Assembly (NCBI GenBank): GCA_944472155.2
Contig: OX235277.1
Coordinates: forward strand, 35,598,804-35,662,803
Source: Trichobilharzia szidati
Taxonomy: Eukaryota > Platyhelminthes > Trematoda > Strigeidida > Schistosomatidae
DNA length: 64,000 nucleotides
Direction of reading: 5' to 3'
The translations under genes were made by a program, and so were the position numbers. The notes beneath the pieces were generated by a model, which was given only the letters and a program-made list of their open reading frames with translations, was not told the DNA's origin and ran no database searches. Below are positions 47,160 to 57,267 of the stretch, piece after piece (the first letter of the stretch is position 1; the number at the start of each line of letters is the position of its first letter).

Positions 47160-47312
47160 CTCTAACATTTGAGAGTACATATTTCCACTGATTTGTGATA
47201 ATGCTATAGTTGGATTAAATAAACCCATTGGACCAATTAGCTGTTGAATTTTTCTTGTATGACGTTCTTTTTCACTATCAGCAAATTTCACAACTATACT
47301 TGATGAAGCACC
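47160..47312 (-). CDS. CELF: CELF exon: end of RRM2 and start of linker
   Basis: This 153-bp exon (51 codons, phase 0 at both ends) begins [12 protein letters not shown], the last beta strand of RRM2, and continues [20 protein letters not shown]. The ASSS(I/L)VVKFAD start and the QQ..G.(L/M)GxFNP stretch resemble the CELF3-6 subfamily rather than CELF1/2, whose members read GCSSP here; that subfamily placement is inference from memory of the family. The acceptor is ...AAATAG and the donor GTAAGT. A LINE 3' tail ends only about 30 bp past the donor, inside the next intron. Being symmetric, the exon could be skipped without a frameshift, but this would remove the last strand of RRM2. Confidence 0.95.
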
Positions 47313-47562
47313 CTATTTGGTAGTTGTTATTGACAGCATCGCACGATAAATTATTGAGATGAAAAAGTGAACAAAAATTAATGTTTAGTATACTAATGAC
47401 AAAGTTCATAAAGCATAATTAAAGGATACAATGGCTTGTTTGAAACCTGGGCTACCAAGATACTCTACCATCCATAATACTGCATATAGTTTCTTCTGTT
47501 CACTTTGTTTCAATCTATTAAAATATGACCTCTAATAGTATCATTTACTCTTGTGAGTATTA

Positions 47563-48030
47563 GATGATTGGAGGCAAACCTGACCTAGGTTTCGTGCTAG
47601 TCGGCACTTACCAGTCAGCAGGGCCTATCTGCTACCCCAAAGGGACTCATGTCCCTTCTAAGATTCGAACTCGCGTCACTCACTGCTGCAGTCAGTCTTC
47701 ACCAAAGATAGGACTGGTATTTTCCAGTCAAAGTATCCAATACAGTCCTACAGGAGGTCAGCTGGGAGCCTGAATAGTTCAGTGGTAGCGTGTCTGACTA
47801 CAGGCAGCACTGGGTGACGCGGGTTCGAATCGCAGAAGGAACATGAATTCCTTCAAGATTTGTGATACGCCTTGGTGACTGGTGATTGCTGACAAGTATG
47901 AAACCTAGGTGGGAGGCTTCCTGTTGACTGCCCCCAACCCTCTAATACATACAATTCACAGTGCACCGTGATGGCGAGCCACCAAGCATGGTGGCCACGT
48001 TGCAAACTTGACTGATAAAATTCAGCCGGC
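47563..48030. repeat. Fold-back repeat, family C, second copy
   Basis: Left arm 47563-47690 (TTGGAGGCAAACCTGACCTA, GGTTTCGTGCTAGTCGGCAC); right arm 47765-48030 (TAGTTCAGTGGTAGCGTGTC with A box, GACGCGGGTTCGAATCGCAG with B box, ACCGTGATGGCGAGCCACCA). The outer CACAGTGCACCGTGATGGCG matches the complement at 28470 of the other copy. Confidence 0.75.
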
Positions 48031-48106
48031 ACTAAAGGTAAGACTAGACACATTACACCAGCTGCTGACTAGTGTCCAATCAAAAATACCCTTGTGAGTA
48101 TTCAAA

Positions 48107-48350
48107 ATGTCTACAACCTGCTGGTTTGCAGGTTTCTACTAAACTTGAGAAAAAGAAAAATCGTGGGCGTCAACGGATTCCAATATGTGAGATAACCATC
48201 CCTGAGATTTTCGATGCAAACTGCCACTGCCTAGGAAATAAAACAGATTACCTGCATTCTTCATTTATCCAGTTATTATCATGTCACTGGGTCGGAAAAT
48301 GTATTCCTGCAGCTTTCTTAATTGGCTTTCAACCAAATGTCATGAATTTC
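48107..48350 (+). repeat. Uninterrupted relative of the repeat hit by the Penelope pair at 25819
   Basis: AAAATGTCTACAACC (48106), ACTAAACTTGAGAAAA (48138), GTGAGATAACCATCCCTGAG (48187) and TTTATCCAGTTATTATCATG follow the order of the two halves at 25735-25800 and 26255-26375. There the text is broken by the inverted Penelope pair. Identity of the repeat itself is unknown. Confidence 0.6.
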
Positions 48351-48679
48351 TCGAAAAAATCAAAGAAGAAACATCATTATGGTTGTGCGATACATTGACA
48401 ATGTGTTGTTTTAGTATGTGATTTTGTTTGAGTGAATCAAGGCCATTCTGACCTTGGACTGCTTGCGGGAAGCTTAGGTGTGTGATTCTTGAGGACAGAG
48501 TTTCGATCCCGACTTGTTGACAGTATTCTACGTGATCCTAAGATACTACTAACAGTTGAATTTTGGTTAACCAATATTTTTTGTGCAGTACCTGTTTTGT
48601 ACTAGGACATTCTCTTGACTGTCTGGCCACCTAACAGTACCGTTGAGGTGATTTCGAGTTTTTGATGTTTTTATTGTTG

Positions 48680-48830
48680 AACTTCATGTGAAGAGAAGAT
48701 GAAAACGTGTGGGCAGACTTGGAGCCAAGTGAAGACTCTAGCAGAGAACCGAACGCAATGGAGACGCACGGCTGAAGCCCTATGTTCCTCTAGGAATTAA
48801 AGGAAACAATAAATAATAAATGTAATTGTT
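48680..48830 (+). mobile_element. LINE 3' end fragment
   Basis: The stretch GAAGAGAAGATGAAAACGTG, GGGCAGACTTGGAGCC and GAAGCCCTATGTTCCTCTAG, then AATAAATAATAAA, is nearly identical to 8755-8885, so it is a young, severely 5'-truncated copy. Confidence 0.85.
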
Positions 48831-49734
48831 TTATGGAGCAGATTTACTGACGAATAATCGTTGTTTTGCTCTCTTTAGAACGTTTTGTTACCAAGCGTCT
48901 CTCAAGGAAGTTCCGAACAGCCATAGAGTAGGACTTAGAGATCGGTTCCCTGCGTTCAGATAACAACCAGTCCGTTTTGGTTGTCATACACTGTTCAGGA
49001 CAAGGCTATGAATGCTATGATACAAACGCTACAACTACCTGGAAATGCTCTTAAGAGCAAATTCGGACTCCTATCTAAGCCGAAAACTTAATCTTCACCT
49101 GAACTAGCCTTAACTTAACCTAGTCTTAACTTATCCCTAGCCTAACCTTAACTCTGTTCTTTCCTTGAGCTAATCAGATATCCTGTTTAGTATTCTTAAC
49201 TAACTGATCTCACAGTCTTGCTCTGTCTGAGTCATTGGTGAGCCCACACCTTCTAGGTGTTCATTCTTTCACCGTTCCAAGTTTATTTTAAAGTGATTAT
49301 AATAGCGTTAGTGGATCTGTTGAGCTGAGTAGTAATCAGACGAACTTTTTCCCAAAGTTATTCAATTTTTGAAACATGAATGGATAATCCTTGTGATGAG
49401 ACGAGAGAAAAATTGACGCTCTTCAAGCCCATCAGAAGAAAATTCCAATTGACGTTAGCGGCTGGCGACAGACTGGCTGGTCTGACTCCTATCGGTTGAT
49501 TCTTACCGTCAAAAACCTCAATTTGAATCGTAAACTATGTGCCTAATCATTCTAAATATTGTGTTATATAGCATTAACTACTTATTTGCAATAATAGTAG
49601 CTTGTAATTTTTTCTAGAGAAACGTCACCAATACACTTAAGTGATCAATTGATTGAAAAGTTGAAGTGGAAGTGTTATCTGGTGTATTCCTTCCTCAATG
49701 TGCAACATTATATATCATATTAAAACATTCATTT

Positions 49735-50320
49735 TTTGCTTTCCGAGTAGGACACAGTACTTCTGCGACAAACCTCTTTTCCATTCACTTCTCCACCGTC
49801 ACTTTCAGAGGACTTCAGGCCTGCCCACAGGCTTTCATTTCCTCTTCTCATGATCCCGTCTACGTTGCACTAAAACCAATGCCTAATCCCCAGATTGATA
49901 TTTGCTTTCCACTGGAGGGCCTGAATGGCATGTGATGCCATCTGTATATTTGTTGGGCAACCCGTTCTTGTTTGGTTCATTGCGAAATTTTATTTCCTGT
50001 TGTCTTTTCCAGCTGGCTATTTCATTTTCAGAGGTCAAGGTGGCAAAGGCAGGTGTCAACGAAAGTCAGCAATCTGTTGGAGACTTACGTGTCAAGTCCC
50101 TGAAACGCTAACTTAATATTAGTGTCAAAAATTAGTCTTCCCTATGCTGAGTACTGTAAATGTCCACGATTTCCTTCCCGATCGCCTATATCTGATAGGA
50201 TGCCACCCGAGTAAGGTAGAGAGATTACTTCAGTTGATGGTGATTGGTGTTTGTTTGGTTTTGATTGGGTATCTTTAACACCTCTGTCTTCTCTACGTTC
50301 ACCGATCTGAGTGTGCCTTT
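49735..50320 (-). mobile_element. Decayed LINE copy, AATAAT-tailed family
   Basis: On the reverse strand, the complements of CCTGCCCACAGGCTTTCATT (49820), TGTATATTTGTTGGGCAACC (49943) and CACCTCTGTCTTCTCTACGT (50280; the KTEV region) occur in the same order as in the reference copy. It lies less than 200 bp downstream (in gene orientation) of the CELF exon 50503-50582. Confidence 0.6.
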
Positions 50321-50502
50321 ATTTACTTTACTGTCTGATATCTTTGGAATTCAAATTTTCTACTGATTGCTTCAGTTATCGGCGTGTTAATAAAACTGGG
50401 ATATCAGATTAGAGTTACATTATTTCAAAACAGAAAATGGTTATATGCCATTTTAGCAGGTATACTTGAGTACACAAATACACTAATACACTAATAACCT
50501 AC

Positions 50503-50582
50503 CGGCATTGTTTGACTTCCATGCAAAGTAAGAATAGCTGATTGGGCTTCTTGTTGTGTAGAGAATTTTACAAATGCACAAC
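50503..50582 (-). CDS. CELF: CELF exon: second half of RRM2 (RNP1)
   Basis: This 80-bp exon (phase 1 in, phase 0 out) encodes [20 protein letters not shown] followed by GSQTMP. With the split Gly codon it completes the RNP1 motif GCAFVKF. The HGSQTMPG string across the next junction is a hallmark of CELF RRM2. The acceptor reads TATAG and the donor GTAGGT. Because its length is not a multiple of three, skipping it alone would shift the frame and destroy RRM2. The intron upstream is 7.4 kb and contains the RTE retrotransposon and several SINE-like repeats. Confidence 0.95.
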
Positions 50583-50779
50583 CTATATTCAAAATAGAAA
50601 AGACGTTTGGTGGTAGTATGGGAAAACAAATTTGAGTAACATACTGTTAATTTTAATTTTGATTCATTTTCCTGAAGAAGTTCGGAATTCCTTGGAATTA
50701 CTTATTTCAATTTCACTGAGATTCTACAAATATATAATTTTTACATTTGTCTACTTCTCACTCAGTGCCCAATTATTTT

Positions 50780-51050
50780 GGAACTGGATTTCATCATGAG
50801 CTGACATCGGTTAGAGAATCATTGGAAAACCTGGGAACCAAACAAATGGCTTAATTTTTTACGAGCTCACTAGCGTTGTAGCTGGAAGGTCCTGGATTCG
50901 AGTCCCGGCGGATGTAACTTATGATAAGTCCCAAACTAGGACAGTGGGAACAGCTTTCCAGTACTCCTAGGTCTTCGAATAGTTCTCTAACAAATATCAG
51001 TTCATTATGAAATCCTGTAACTAATCAATTCCCTGCAAACCAAAACTTGA
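50780..51050 (+). repeat. Fold-back family A, mostly forward arm
   Basis: A short reverse piece (50788-50832, TTTCATCATGAGCTGACATC) is followed directly by a forward arm (GGCTTAATTTTTTACGAGCT, GGATTCGAGTCCCGGCGGAT, CAAACTAGGACAG, TCGAATAGTTCTCTAAC, CAATTCCCTGCAAACCAAAA). The centre has been deleted. The Penelope hairpin follows at 51056. Confidence 0.65.
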
Positions 51051-51055
51051 ATATC

Positions 51056-51215
51056 CCATATTAGTTTGTTTATTAGGTATATCACACAGTGAAACAGTAT
51101 TAATTACTGGATTAATACTGTTTCACTGTGTGATATACCTAATAAACAAACTAATATGGAATTACTTACTACCACAGTGCCCAAATTTTACACATATATT
51201 ATTAAAACTTGAATA
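51056..51215. mobile_element. Penelope 3'-end hairpin: perfect 48-bp inverted repeat
   Basis: Positions 51056-51103 are the exact reverse complement of 51112-51159, with an 8-base spacer (TTACTGGA). Each arm is the terminal sequence of the Penelope family at 22900-24310 (TATTAGGTATATCACACAGT). The right side continues into the usual tail ACTACCACAGTGCCCA. It is a minimal version of the outward-facing pairs, inserted beside a tRNA-headed fold-back fragment. Confidence 0.9.
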
Positions 51216-51219
51216 TTCT

Positions 51220-52370
51220 GGAACTGTTGGATCAAATCTTGATCATAGTTCAAACTGTTAGGTAAAGTTTTGCTTTACCATCTTAATTTAATGAATACAC
51301 TAAGAGATAATGTGAAAGTTAGTGTAGAGGAATTCAAAAATCGAATTATTGATTAAATGATCCGATTTGAAGTGACAGCCAAATGCTTAATAACTATCTA
51401 TCTCACTCACGGTTTTAAATCAGTTGCACAACACCACTGGAAACAAGGGGAAGTTATTGGATCTTTTCACTTTTTCAGTAATATAATAATTTCCATTGTA
51501 ATATTTACAACACAAGAACACCAGGCGTAAGTTGTTCTCTGTCTGTGTAGTAGATAAGCTCCCTCACCTGACCATCTGCTGTTGTGAAGGAATCTACATC
51601 GGCTAAGGCTACAGAATGCTTTCTACACACATACAAGACCATATTCCAGCACCCGATCGACTTCTGTCACTCCACCAACTCTGACCATTATTTAAGGATC
51701 ATCTATTGACTTCCTGCCGACTTGTTGCATTTTTCTTCATTCTAAACTTCTTAAGACAGCTGAGGCGTCGGCCAATCATGAATTCAAGCCAGACCTTTGT
51801 GTACAAAAGAATTATGTACAATGGATATTTCTGCCTTAACCGCAGAATAGGTAGAAGGGATAAATATTTATTTTCTTTTCGTTTTGTTTATTTACGTTAA
51901 CCTTTAACAGTACTTAAAAGCACATTAAGTCACCTAGACAAGAATCTGTGAAATGCAGTCACTGCTATCTGTCTGTCTTATCAGTAAGCAACACTTATCA
52001 GATCGATATTGTTAACTTAGTGTGTAAGACAATTGCGTCAGGAAGTTCACCACTAATTATTATCTATGTAGTTACACTTAGGGTGACAAAAAACGTGTCA
52101 TTTATTATAATTTAGTGGGAACATTACTGAAATAGCAGAACTTTATATTTCACTGTTCTAAGTCTAGTATGACCCACTTCATGAAGTTTCGTAATATTTT
52201 AAGTCCTCCTATACACTGTTTGATCAATGAATGGTGACTAATGAGGTAGTGGGTCAAGAGTTCAGGGGAATAAATGATGCGTACTTCGTCCCATTTTGAG
52301 CTCTTCAGTTAAATTAACATACATCTCAATGCGTGAGTGATTGTGTCCCCTCTCCCTCGAAAATAGGATT
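51220..52370. other. CELF intron sequence, nothing recognised
   Basis: AT-rich, with no exon and no clear repeat, up to the TGA array that ends the RTE element. Confidence 0.45.
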
Positions 52371-52393
52371 CAATATCATCATCATCATCATCA

Positions 52394-55300
52394 TCAGTCC
52401 CTTGACTTTCGTCGTGGGGGTGCTATGACAGTTCGCGCTATCAGTCTTTGCCATTCTTCTCGGTTTAATGCTATTTTCTGTAGCGTATCCAAGGGCATTT
52501 CAGTCCACTCTTTTATGTTGTCAAGCCAGCTCTTATTCGGTCGACCTCTCTTTCGTGCTCCTCCTACTGTTCCTTGTAGAATCGTTTTGGACAATGTGTC
52601 ATGTCTTACCGTGTGGCCGAACCATTGTAGTTTCCGTTTCTTTACGATTGAAAGGAGTGGTTCCTGTTTTCCTGCCAGTCTATGGACCTGGTGTAAGACA
52701 TATTCATTAGTTTTCCTTTCAAGGTAGCTTATTCCTAGGATCCTTCTATAGCTTTTGTTTTCGAAGGCTTGTATTCTTCTTTCTGTCTCTGCATTCAGGG
52801 TCCAGCTCTCACATCCATATAGGAATACAGAGAGGACCAGTGACGAGTAGAGTTTCATTTTTGCTGAGACGCTGATGTTACTCTTCCATATATTCCCTAA
52901 CTTGGACATGGTGGCAGAGGCTAGGTTTAGTCGAATTTTTATTTCCTTAGTGGACCTTCCATCTTTTGTTAGGGTAGACCCAAGGTATTTGAAAGTTTCA
53001 ACCTCTTCTAATACATGTCCATCAAGTCTGATACATCTATCTGAGTTGTTTCCTCCGTTAATGAGTATTTTGCTTTTTTCTGTGCTGATTTCCATGCCCA
53101 CAGATTTGGTTGCAATATCAAGTCTTGAGGTGAGGTCCTGAACTTGATCAATGTTTTCCCCAATGAGGGCTATATCATCAGCAAATCTGAGGTTGGAAAT
53201 TGTTCTTCCGTTTATGCTAAGTGTCGGTGTAAAGTCATGTAGGGTTTGTGTCATAATATGTTCGAGGAATAAATTAAAGGGGACTGGTGAGAGAATGCAC
53301 CCTTGGCGTACTCCTATAGTTGTTCTGAAGAACTCGCCAGTTTGATTATTTAGAGATACTGCACTACTAGATTTGTTATATAAAGACTTAATAACCTCAA
53401 TTATGTTTTTATCTATATTGTAGTTATTCATGACTTGCCATAAGCCTTCGTGCCACACACGGTCAAAGGCCTTCTTAAAATCGATAAAGTTGTGTACTAG
53501 CATTTTTTGGTGTTGTAGACATTTTTCGTTTAGTACCCTTATGTTAAAAATTTGTTCAGCAGTGCTCCTGCTCGGCCTGAATCCGGCCTGTTCTTCTGAG
53601 AGTATTTCCTCTACTTTCTTTTTGAGTCTGTTCAATATTACTTTCAGCATGACTTTACTTGGGTGGCTGATTAAACTTATTGTCCTGTAGTTCTCGCACT
53701 GCTTTGCGTCCCCTTTCTTAAATATTGGAATGATTAGTGACTGAGTCCAATCTTTAGGCCATTCTTTTTCTTGCCAGATTTTTTGACAGGCTGCTTTCAG
53801 CCATTTAACTGTTTGTGGTCCACCATGTTTAATTAGTTCTGCCGGTATGTTGTCAATTCCTGGTGATTTATCTCCCTTAAGTGATTTTATTGCTTCCTCT
53901 ACTTCTGACTCTAGTATGGGTGAATCACCGATCTCCCTATTGTCCCAGCATGAATTGTTTATTAGGCTATAATTAGGGCTTATTTTATGATTGTAGAGTC
54001 CCTTACAGTATTCTGTCCACCTTCTAAGGATATCTGCTTCTTCTGTTAAGAGGGTGCCTTTACCATCCTCAATTACGGTTGCTCTATTCAGTTTCGTATT
54101 GGTCACCTTACTCAGTGTTTCGAATGCTTTTTTATTGTTGCCTCCCCTTAAGCTATTATCGATGATATTACATTGTTCAGTAATCCAGCCCTCTTTTGCT
54201 CTCTTCATTTTGGAGCGTATTTCTTTGTCTACTGTTCTATACTCTTCCCTGTACTGGGAATTAAGTCCTTTCTTCTTTTTTAGTTCTCTTCTTGTATCAC
54301 ACAGGTTTAAAATATCGTCTGTGACCCATGGTTTGATTTTCTTTCTTTTGTTACCCAGAACTTCTGTTGCTGATTCATGCAGCACTGTTTTAATGGTTTC
54401 AGTGAGTGAATCGATATTGTCGTGAATCAAGGTAAGTGCCTTAAACATTTCTGCTATGTTTGGGTCCCTAAGTTTCTCTAGGTCATATCTGATTCGAGGG
54501 CTTATTTGTCTGCGGTTCTGTTTTAGTTTTAATTTTATAGTCATTAAAACCATGTCATGATCGCTGCCTATGTCTGCTCCAGGAAAAGTTCTGGTTTTAG
54601 CCTTGTTAATGCTTGACTTGAATCTTGCTGGGAACAGAATGTAGTCTATCTGGCTATGTGTTTTGTTATCAGGTGAGTGCCATGTTGTTTTCCTTGATGT
54701 CTTATGAGGGAATAGAGTGTTGGCCAGTGTGAGCTTGTGGCTGCTTGCAAATTCCAGCAGTCTTATTCCTCTCTCATTGGTTTCACCTAATCCAAAACGT
54801 CCAGCTGTGCCTGCCCATTGGTCATATGCATCTTCACCTACCTCAGCATTCCAGTCACCCATGACAATAAGAATGTCTTTTTTCGGAGCCTCATTAATAC
54901 ACTCCTCTAGTTCATCATAGAAGCATTCTACTTCCTCGTCCTGGTATTCAGATGTAGGCGCATAAACTTGTATTATTGTTATGTTAAGTGGTTGAGCCCT
55001 AACTCGTAGAGAAATGATTCTATTGTTTACGGGCCTACAGCATATTACAGAGTTAACTTGTTTTTTGTTTACGATAAAACCCACACCATGTTGGTGTTTC
55101 TCTTCGTCCCCACTGTACCATATCTTATGACCCTCTTCTGTAGTTGTTACTCCCGAGCCTGTCCACCTAACTTCTGATAAGCCTAGGATGTCCCATCGGT
55201 ATTTACTGAGTTCATGGGTCAGTTCTTTTACTTTCCCACAGGCATAAAGCGTTCGAACATTCCATGTTCCTATGACTGTGTCAGCATTTGGGAGTTTTAT

Positions 55301-55465
55301 TAGTCGGTGTGTCTCAGTAGCTAACTTATCACTTCTGCCCTGTGACACGGCAGCAGAAAGCGCGGTCGTTGTTAAACCGGGCCCCGACCGATCCGGCATG
55401 GCGTTTACTGATATTGTTCTCATCATAGCATTACACTGGGTTTTATAGGTCTTGACGGCACCCAT
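52394..55465 (-). CDS. RTE-type endonuclease-reverse transcriptase, 1023 aa, intact
   Basis: This protein nicks target DNA and copies its own mRNA into the site. The apurinic-like endonuclease domain occupies about residues 64-310: TWNVRTL with Asn69, LSEVRW with Glu98, GDWNAEVG with Asp204/Asn206, QIDY with Asp274, and SDHD at 301-304. The reverse transcriptase spans about 510-800: SPGIDNIPAELI (534-545), AGFRPSRST (627-635), IDFKKAFD with the first catalytic Asp (661-668), GVRQGCILSP (718-727) and FADD (761-764). The C-terminal part keeps YLG, YGCESW and the basic RKRGRPNKSWLDNI motif. All catalytic residues are present with no stop or frameshift, so this may be a young copy. The stop codon is the first TGA of the terminal TGA array. 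Confidence 0.95.
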   Translation of the reverse strand: MGAVKTYKTQCNAMMRTISVNAMPDRSGPGLTTTALSAAVSQGRSDKLATETHRLIKLPNADTVIGTWNVRTLYACGKVKELTHELSKYRWDILGLSEVRWTGSGVTTTEEGHKIWYSGDEEKHQHGVGFIVNKKQVNSVICCRPVNNRIISLRVRAQPLNITIIQVYAPTSEYQDEEVECFYDELEECINEAPKKDILIVMGDWNAEVGEDAYDQWAGTAGRFGLGETNERGIRLLEFASSHKLTLANTLFPHKTSRKTTWHSPDNKTHSQIDYILFPARFKSSINKAKTRTFPGADIGSDHDMVLMTIKLKLKQNRRQISPRIRYDLEKLRDPNIAEMFKALTLIHDNIDSLTETIKTVLHESATEVLGNKRKKIKPWVTDDILNLCDTRRELKKKKGLNSQYREEYRTVDKEIRSKMKRAKEGWITEQCNIIDNSLRGGNNKKAFETLSKVTNTKLNRATVIEDGKGTLLTEEADILRRWTEYCKGLYNHKISPNYSLINNSCWDNREIGDSPILESEVEEAIKSLKGDKSPGIDNIPAELIKHGGPQTVKWLKAACQKIWQEKEWPKDWTQSLIIPIFKKGDAKQCENYRTISLISHPSKVMLKVILNRLKKKVEEILSEEQAGFRPSRSTAEQIFNIRVLNEKCLQHQKMLVHNFIDFKKAFDRVWHEGLWQVMNNYNIDKNIIEVIKSLYNKSSSAVSLNNQTGEFFRTTIGVRQGCILSPVPFNLFLEHIMTQTLHDFTPTLSINGRTISNLRFADDIALIGENIDQVQDLTSRLDIATKSVGMEISTEKSKILINGGNNSDRCIRLDGHVLEEVETFKYLGSTLTKDGRSTKEIKIRLNLASATMSKLGNIWKSNISVSAKMKLYSSLVLSVFLYGCESWTLNAETERRIQAFENKSYRRILGISYLERKTNEYVLHQVHRLAGKQEPLLSIVKKRKLQWFGHTVRHDTLSKTILQGTVGGARKRGRPNKSWLDNIKEWTEMPLDTLQKIALNREEWQRLIARTVIAPPRRKSRD

Positions 55466-56130
55466 CTCCTCTCCAAGACCGATTTTTCCTCAGGGTTGTC
55501 TCCCGAAGATGGACTGTCTTTCAGGACTCATGAGCTCCATCTGCCCACTATTGTGTTTGATAGTTCCTGGTGGGAACTATCTCCTCTCCTAGAGCGATGT
55601 TCCCTAAGGGTTGTCTCCCTAAGGTGGACTTATATTACTTACCTTATCTTACTTACCTTACCATGTCTCCGCAACCGTAAGCCCTACAGAGACAAGACTA
55701 GTACCAATAGATTCCTCTTGTCGAGCAGAATCCAATGGTATATAAATCAAGGGGTCAACGCTCTTTCTAAGGAAAATATCGGGGTTACCCTGCGTAGCCG
55801 TTCTCGCCTCTCTAGTGTCCCTGAGGTTGATGCTGCCTATTACAGACCTATGCCATAGCATACAACCTAATGTTGCGGAGCTAAAAGTGTCAGGAGCTAC
55901 GCCTGTAGCATGACCTACAGGCCAAGAGACAGAGTATCCTCCCTAGTCTTTGAAAATCCCTAGTCGGCCGAGGAGAAGCTATGTGTCCTTGAGACTGGTG
56001 GTAGTGGATAGATCTCATCGAGGGCTATCCATTGGTATATAGCTTCTTTAGGTCCTGGCCTCCCTAAGGAAAATTGCAAGTCTCGGCCCTAAGTGCCCTA
56101 GCATAGTAAGCATGAAGCTAGCTAAGTCCG
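55466..56130 (-). repeat. Repeated 5' leader of the RTE element
   Basis: Upstream of the ORF, segment 55466-55514 recurs at 55578-55629: both contain ATCTCCTCTCC, then GGGTTGTCTCCC and AAGATGGACT / AAGGTGGACT. A second pair, with ATCCAATGGTATATA near 55726 and ATCCATTGGTATATA near 56027, both followed by CTAAGGAAAAT, lies about 300 bp apart. Such repeated leaders are typical of promoter-bearing 5' ends of non-LTR elements; promoter function here is inference. Confidence 0.55.
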
Positions 56131-56967
56131 AAATCTGGCCTAAACATGAATAAAAATAATAAGATATAATGTAAAAGGATAGAAGACTTAAGTCTTCTAA
56201 GGATTCAATAACCATCACGAAAATACATCACCACTAAACATTGGGATGAATCTATCTCAAGTAGATTCTATACACTACCAAATGACCTAACTGAGCTCAA
56301 GCGATCTTACCATCAAATTCTTCAACAGTCACAGTAATAATAAGCAACGATGTCGGCATTAGCTGGAAAGATCCACTGGAAATCAGGAAGCAACAGATAG
56401 TCTTTAGTTTAGTTACCAAAGTACTAGCATGTATGAAGGACTGAGTTAAATCTATGTTGATCTTCTTGGAGCTACATTGATTGAGGTGGGTCAGATACGT
56501 GCCGCACATTCTGAGCAACTACCTTCTTTGACAAGCGAAGTTAGCTGACATAGGCGTAGTTTGAAAAAGAGTTAGAGGTGGAGACACCAAAACCTAGTAT
56601 CAATTCATGAAGTCCTTGGCAATCGGTTTGAGCCACTTAAGGAGTTGTAGACTGCCTTGTTGGGGACCTCATGGTGTGAAGAACCAGCGGATTCAGTCTT
56701 TGTAATCTTCCATCTTCACTAAAACGTTATGTTTATTCCTTGCATACGTTTATGCATATTATAATCCTTCTGAATCCCTTTTTCTCTCTTTCCTCTGCCT
56801 ATTTATAGAGTAGAGAATGTGTCAAGTTAAATTTCTTCACTTCTTTCTAAAGCTCTCTATTGAAATTCAGTTGCCCAGGTGAATCAGTGTGATGCACATT
56901 GGACAATATTGAACGTTATCAATGACCAACTCCCTTTATGATGCTTTTTTGCTGACCAATGACGACC

Positions 56968-57205
56968 ACCGCATCGGTGGTTCAGCAGTAGAACGCTCGC
57001 CATCCATGCACTTGGTCTGGGGATCAATCCTCCACCGACTCACTCCTAAACATTGCTAAGCCGTTAATGAGGCCGGTAAAGAGGGAAGGTTGGACGTGAA
57101 CCTAGCAATCTCACTCCGTAAAACTAAAAAAGCCAGTGCTACCGAAACTTAACAGCTCAAACTTGTAGCCCTATGTTCGACGCAGAACATAAAGGAATAA
57201 AATAG
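56968..57205 (+). mobile_element. tRNA-headed SINE, older copy
   Basis: It has GGTGGTTCAGCAGTAGAACG (A box), GGGGATCAATCCTCCACCGA (degenerate B box), GGGAAGGTTGGACGTGAACC and GTAGCCCTATGTTCGACGCA, then AAAGGAATAAAA. It is more diverged than its neighbour at 57268. Confidence 0.75.
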
Positions 57206-57267
57206 TCCCGATCACACTTCATTGCCCGGTTTTAAGTACCTCTTTGACTAATATTAATTATCAAGCA

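Larger units (their letters stand above)
52375..56130 (-). mobile_element. RTE-clade non-LTR retrotransposon, apparently full length (SR2-like)
   Basis: This contains the 1023-codon ORF at 52394-55465, a repeated 5' leader to about 56130, and at the 3' end a TGA trinucleotide array (complement of 52375-52397) with essentially no 3' UTR. A trinucleotide-type tail and a single endonuclease-RT ORF are characteristic of RTE elements; S. mansoni SR2 is the described schistosome member of that lineage. It lies inside CELF intron 50583-58010 in the same orientation as the gene. The 5' boundary is an estimate from the end of repeated leader segments. Confidence 0.85.

Noticed and set aside
47770..47850. 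Possible genuine tRNA gene (A and B boxes at 47765-47845)
   Set aside because: The acceptor stem does not close and the same text occurs inverted in the other arm and in the copy at 28437, so it is a repeat-borne tRNA-like segment.
48072..48398. 108-codon plus-strand ORF
   Set aside because: It overlies the unknown repeat shared with 25725-26380, where the frame is not conserved.
54054..54425. Plus-strand ORFs of 60-128 codons across 52341-54920
   Set aside because: They are antisense shadows of the intact RTE protein on the minus strand.
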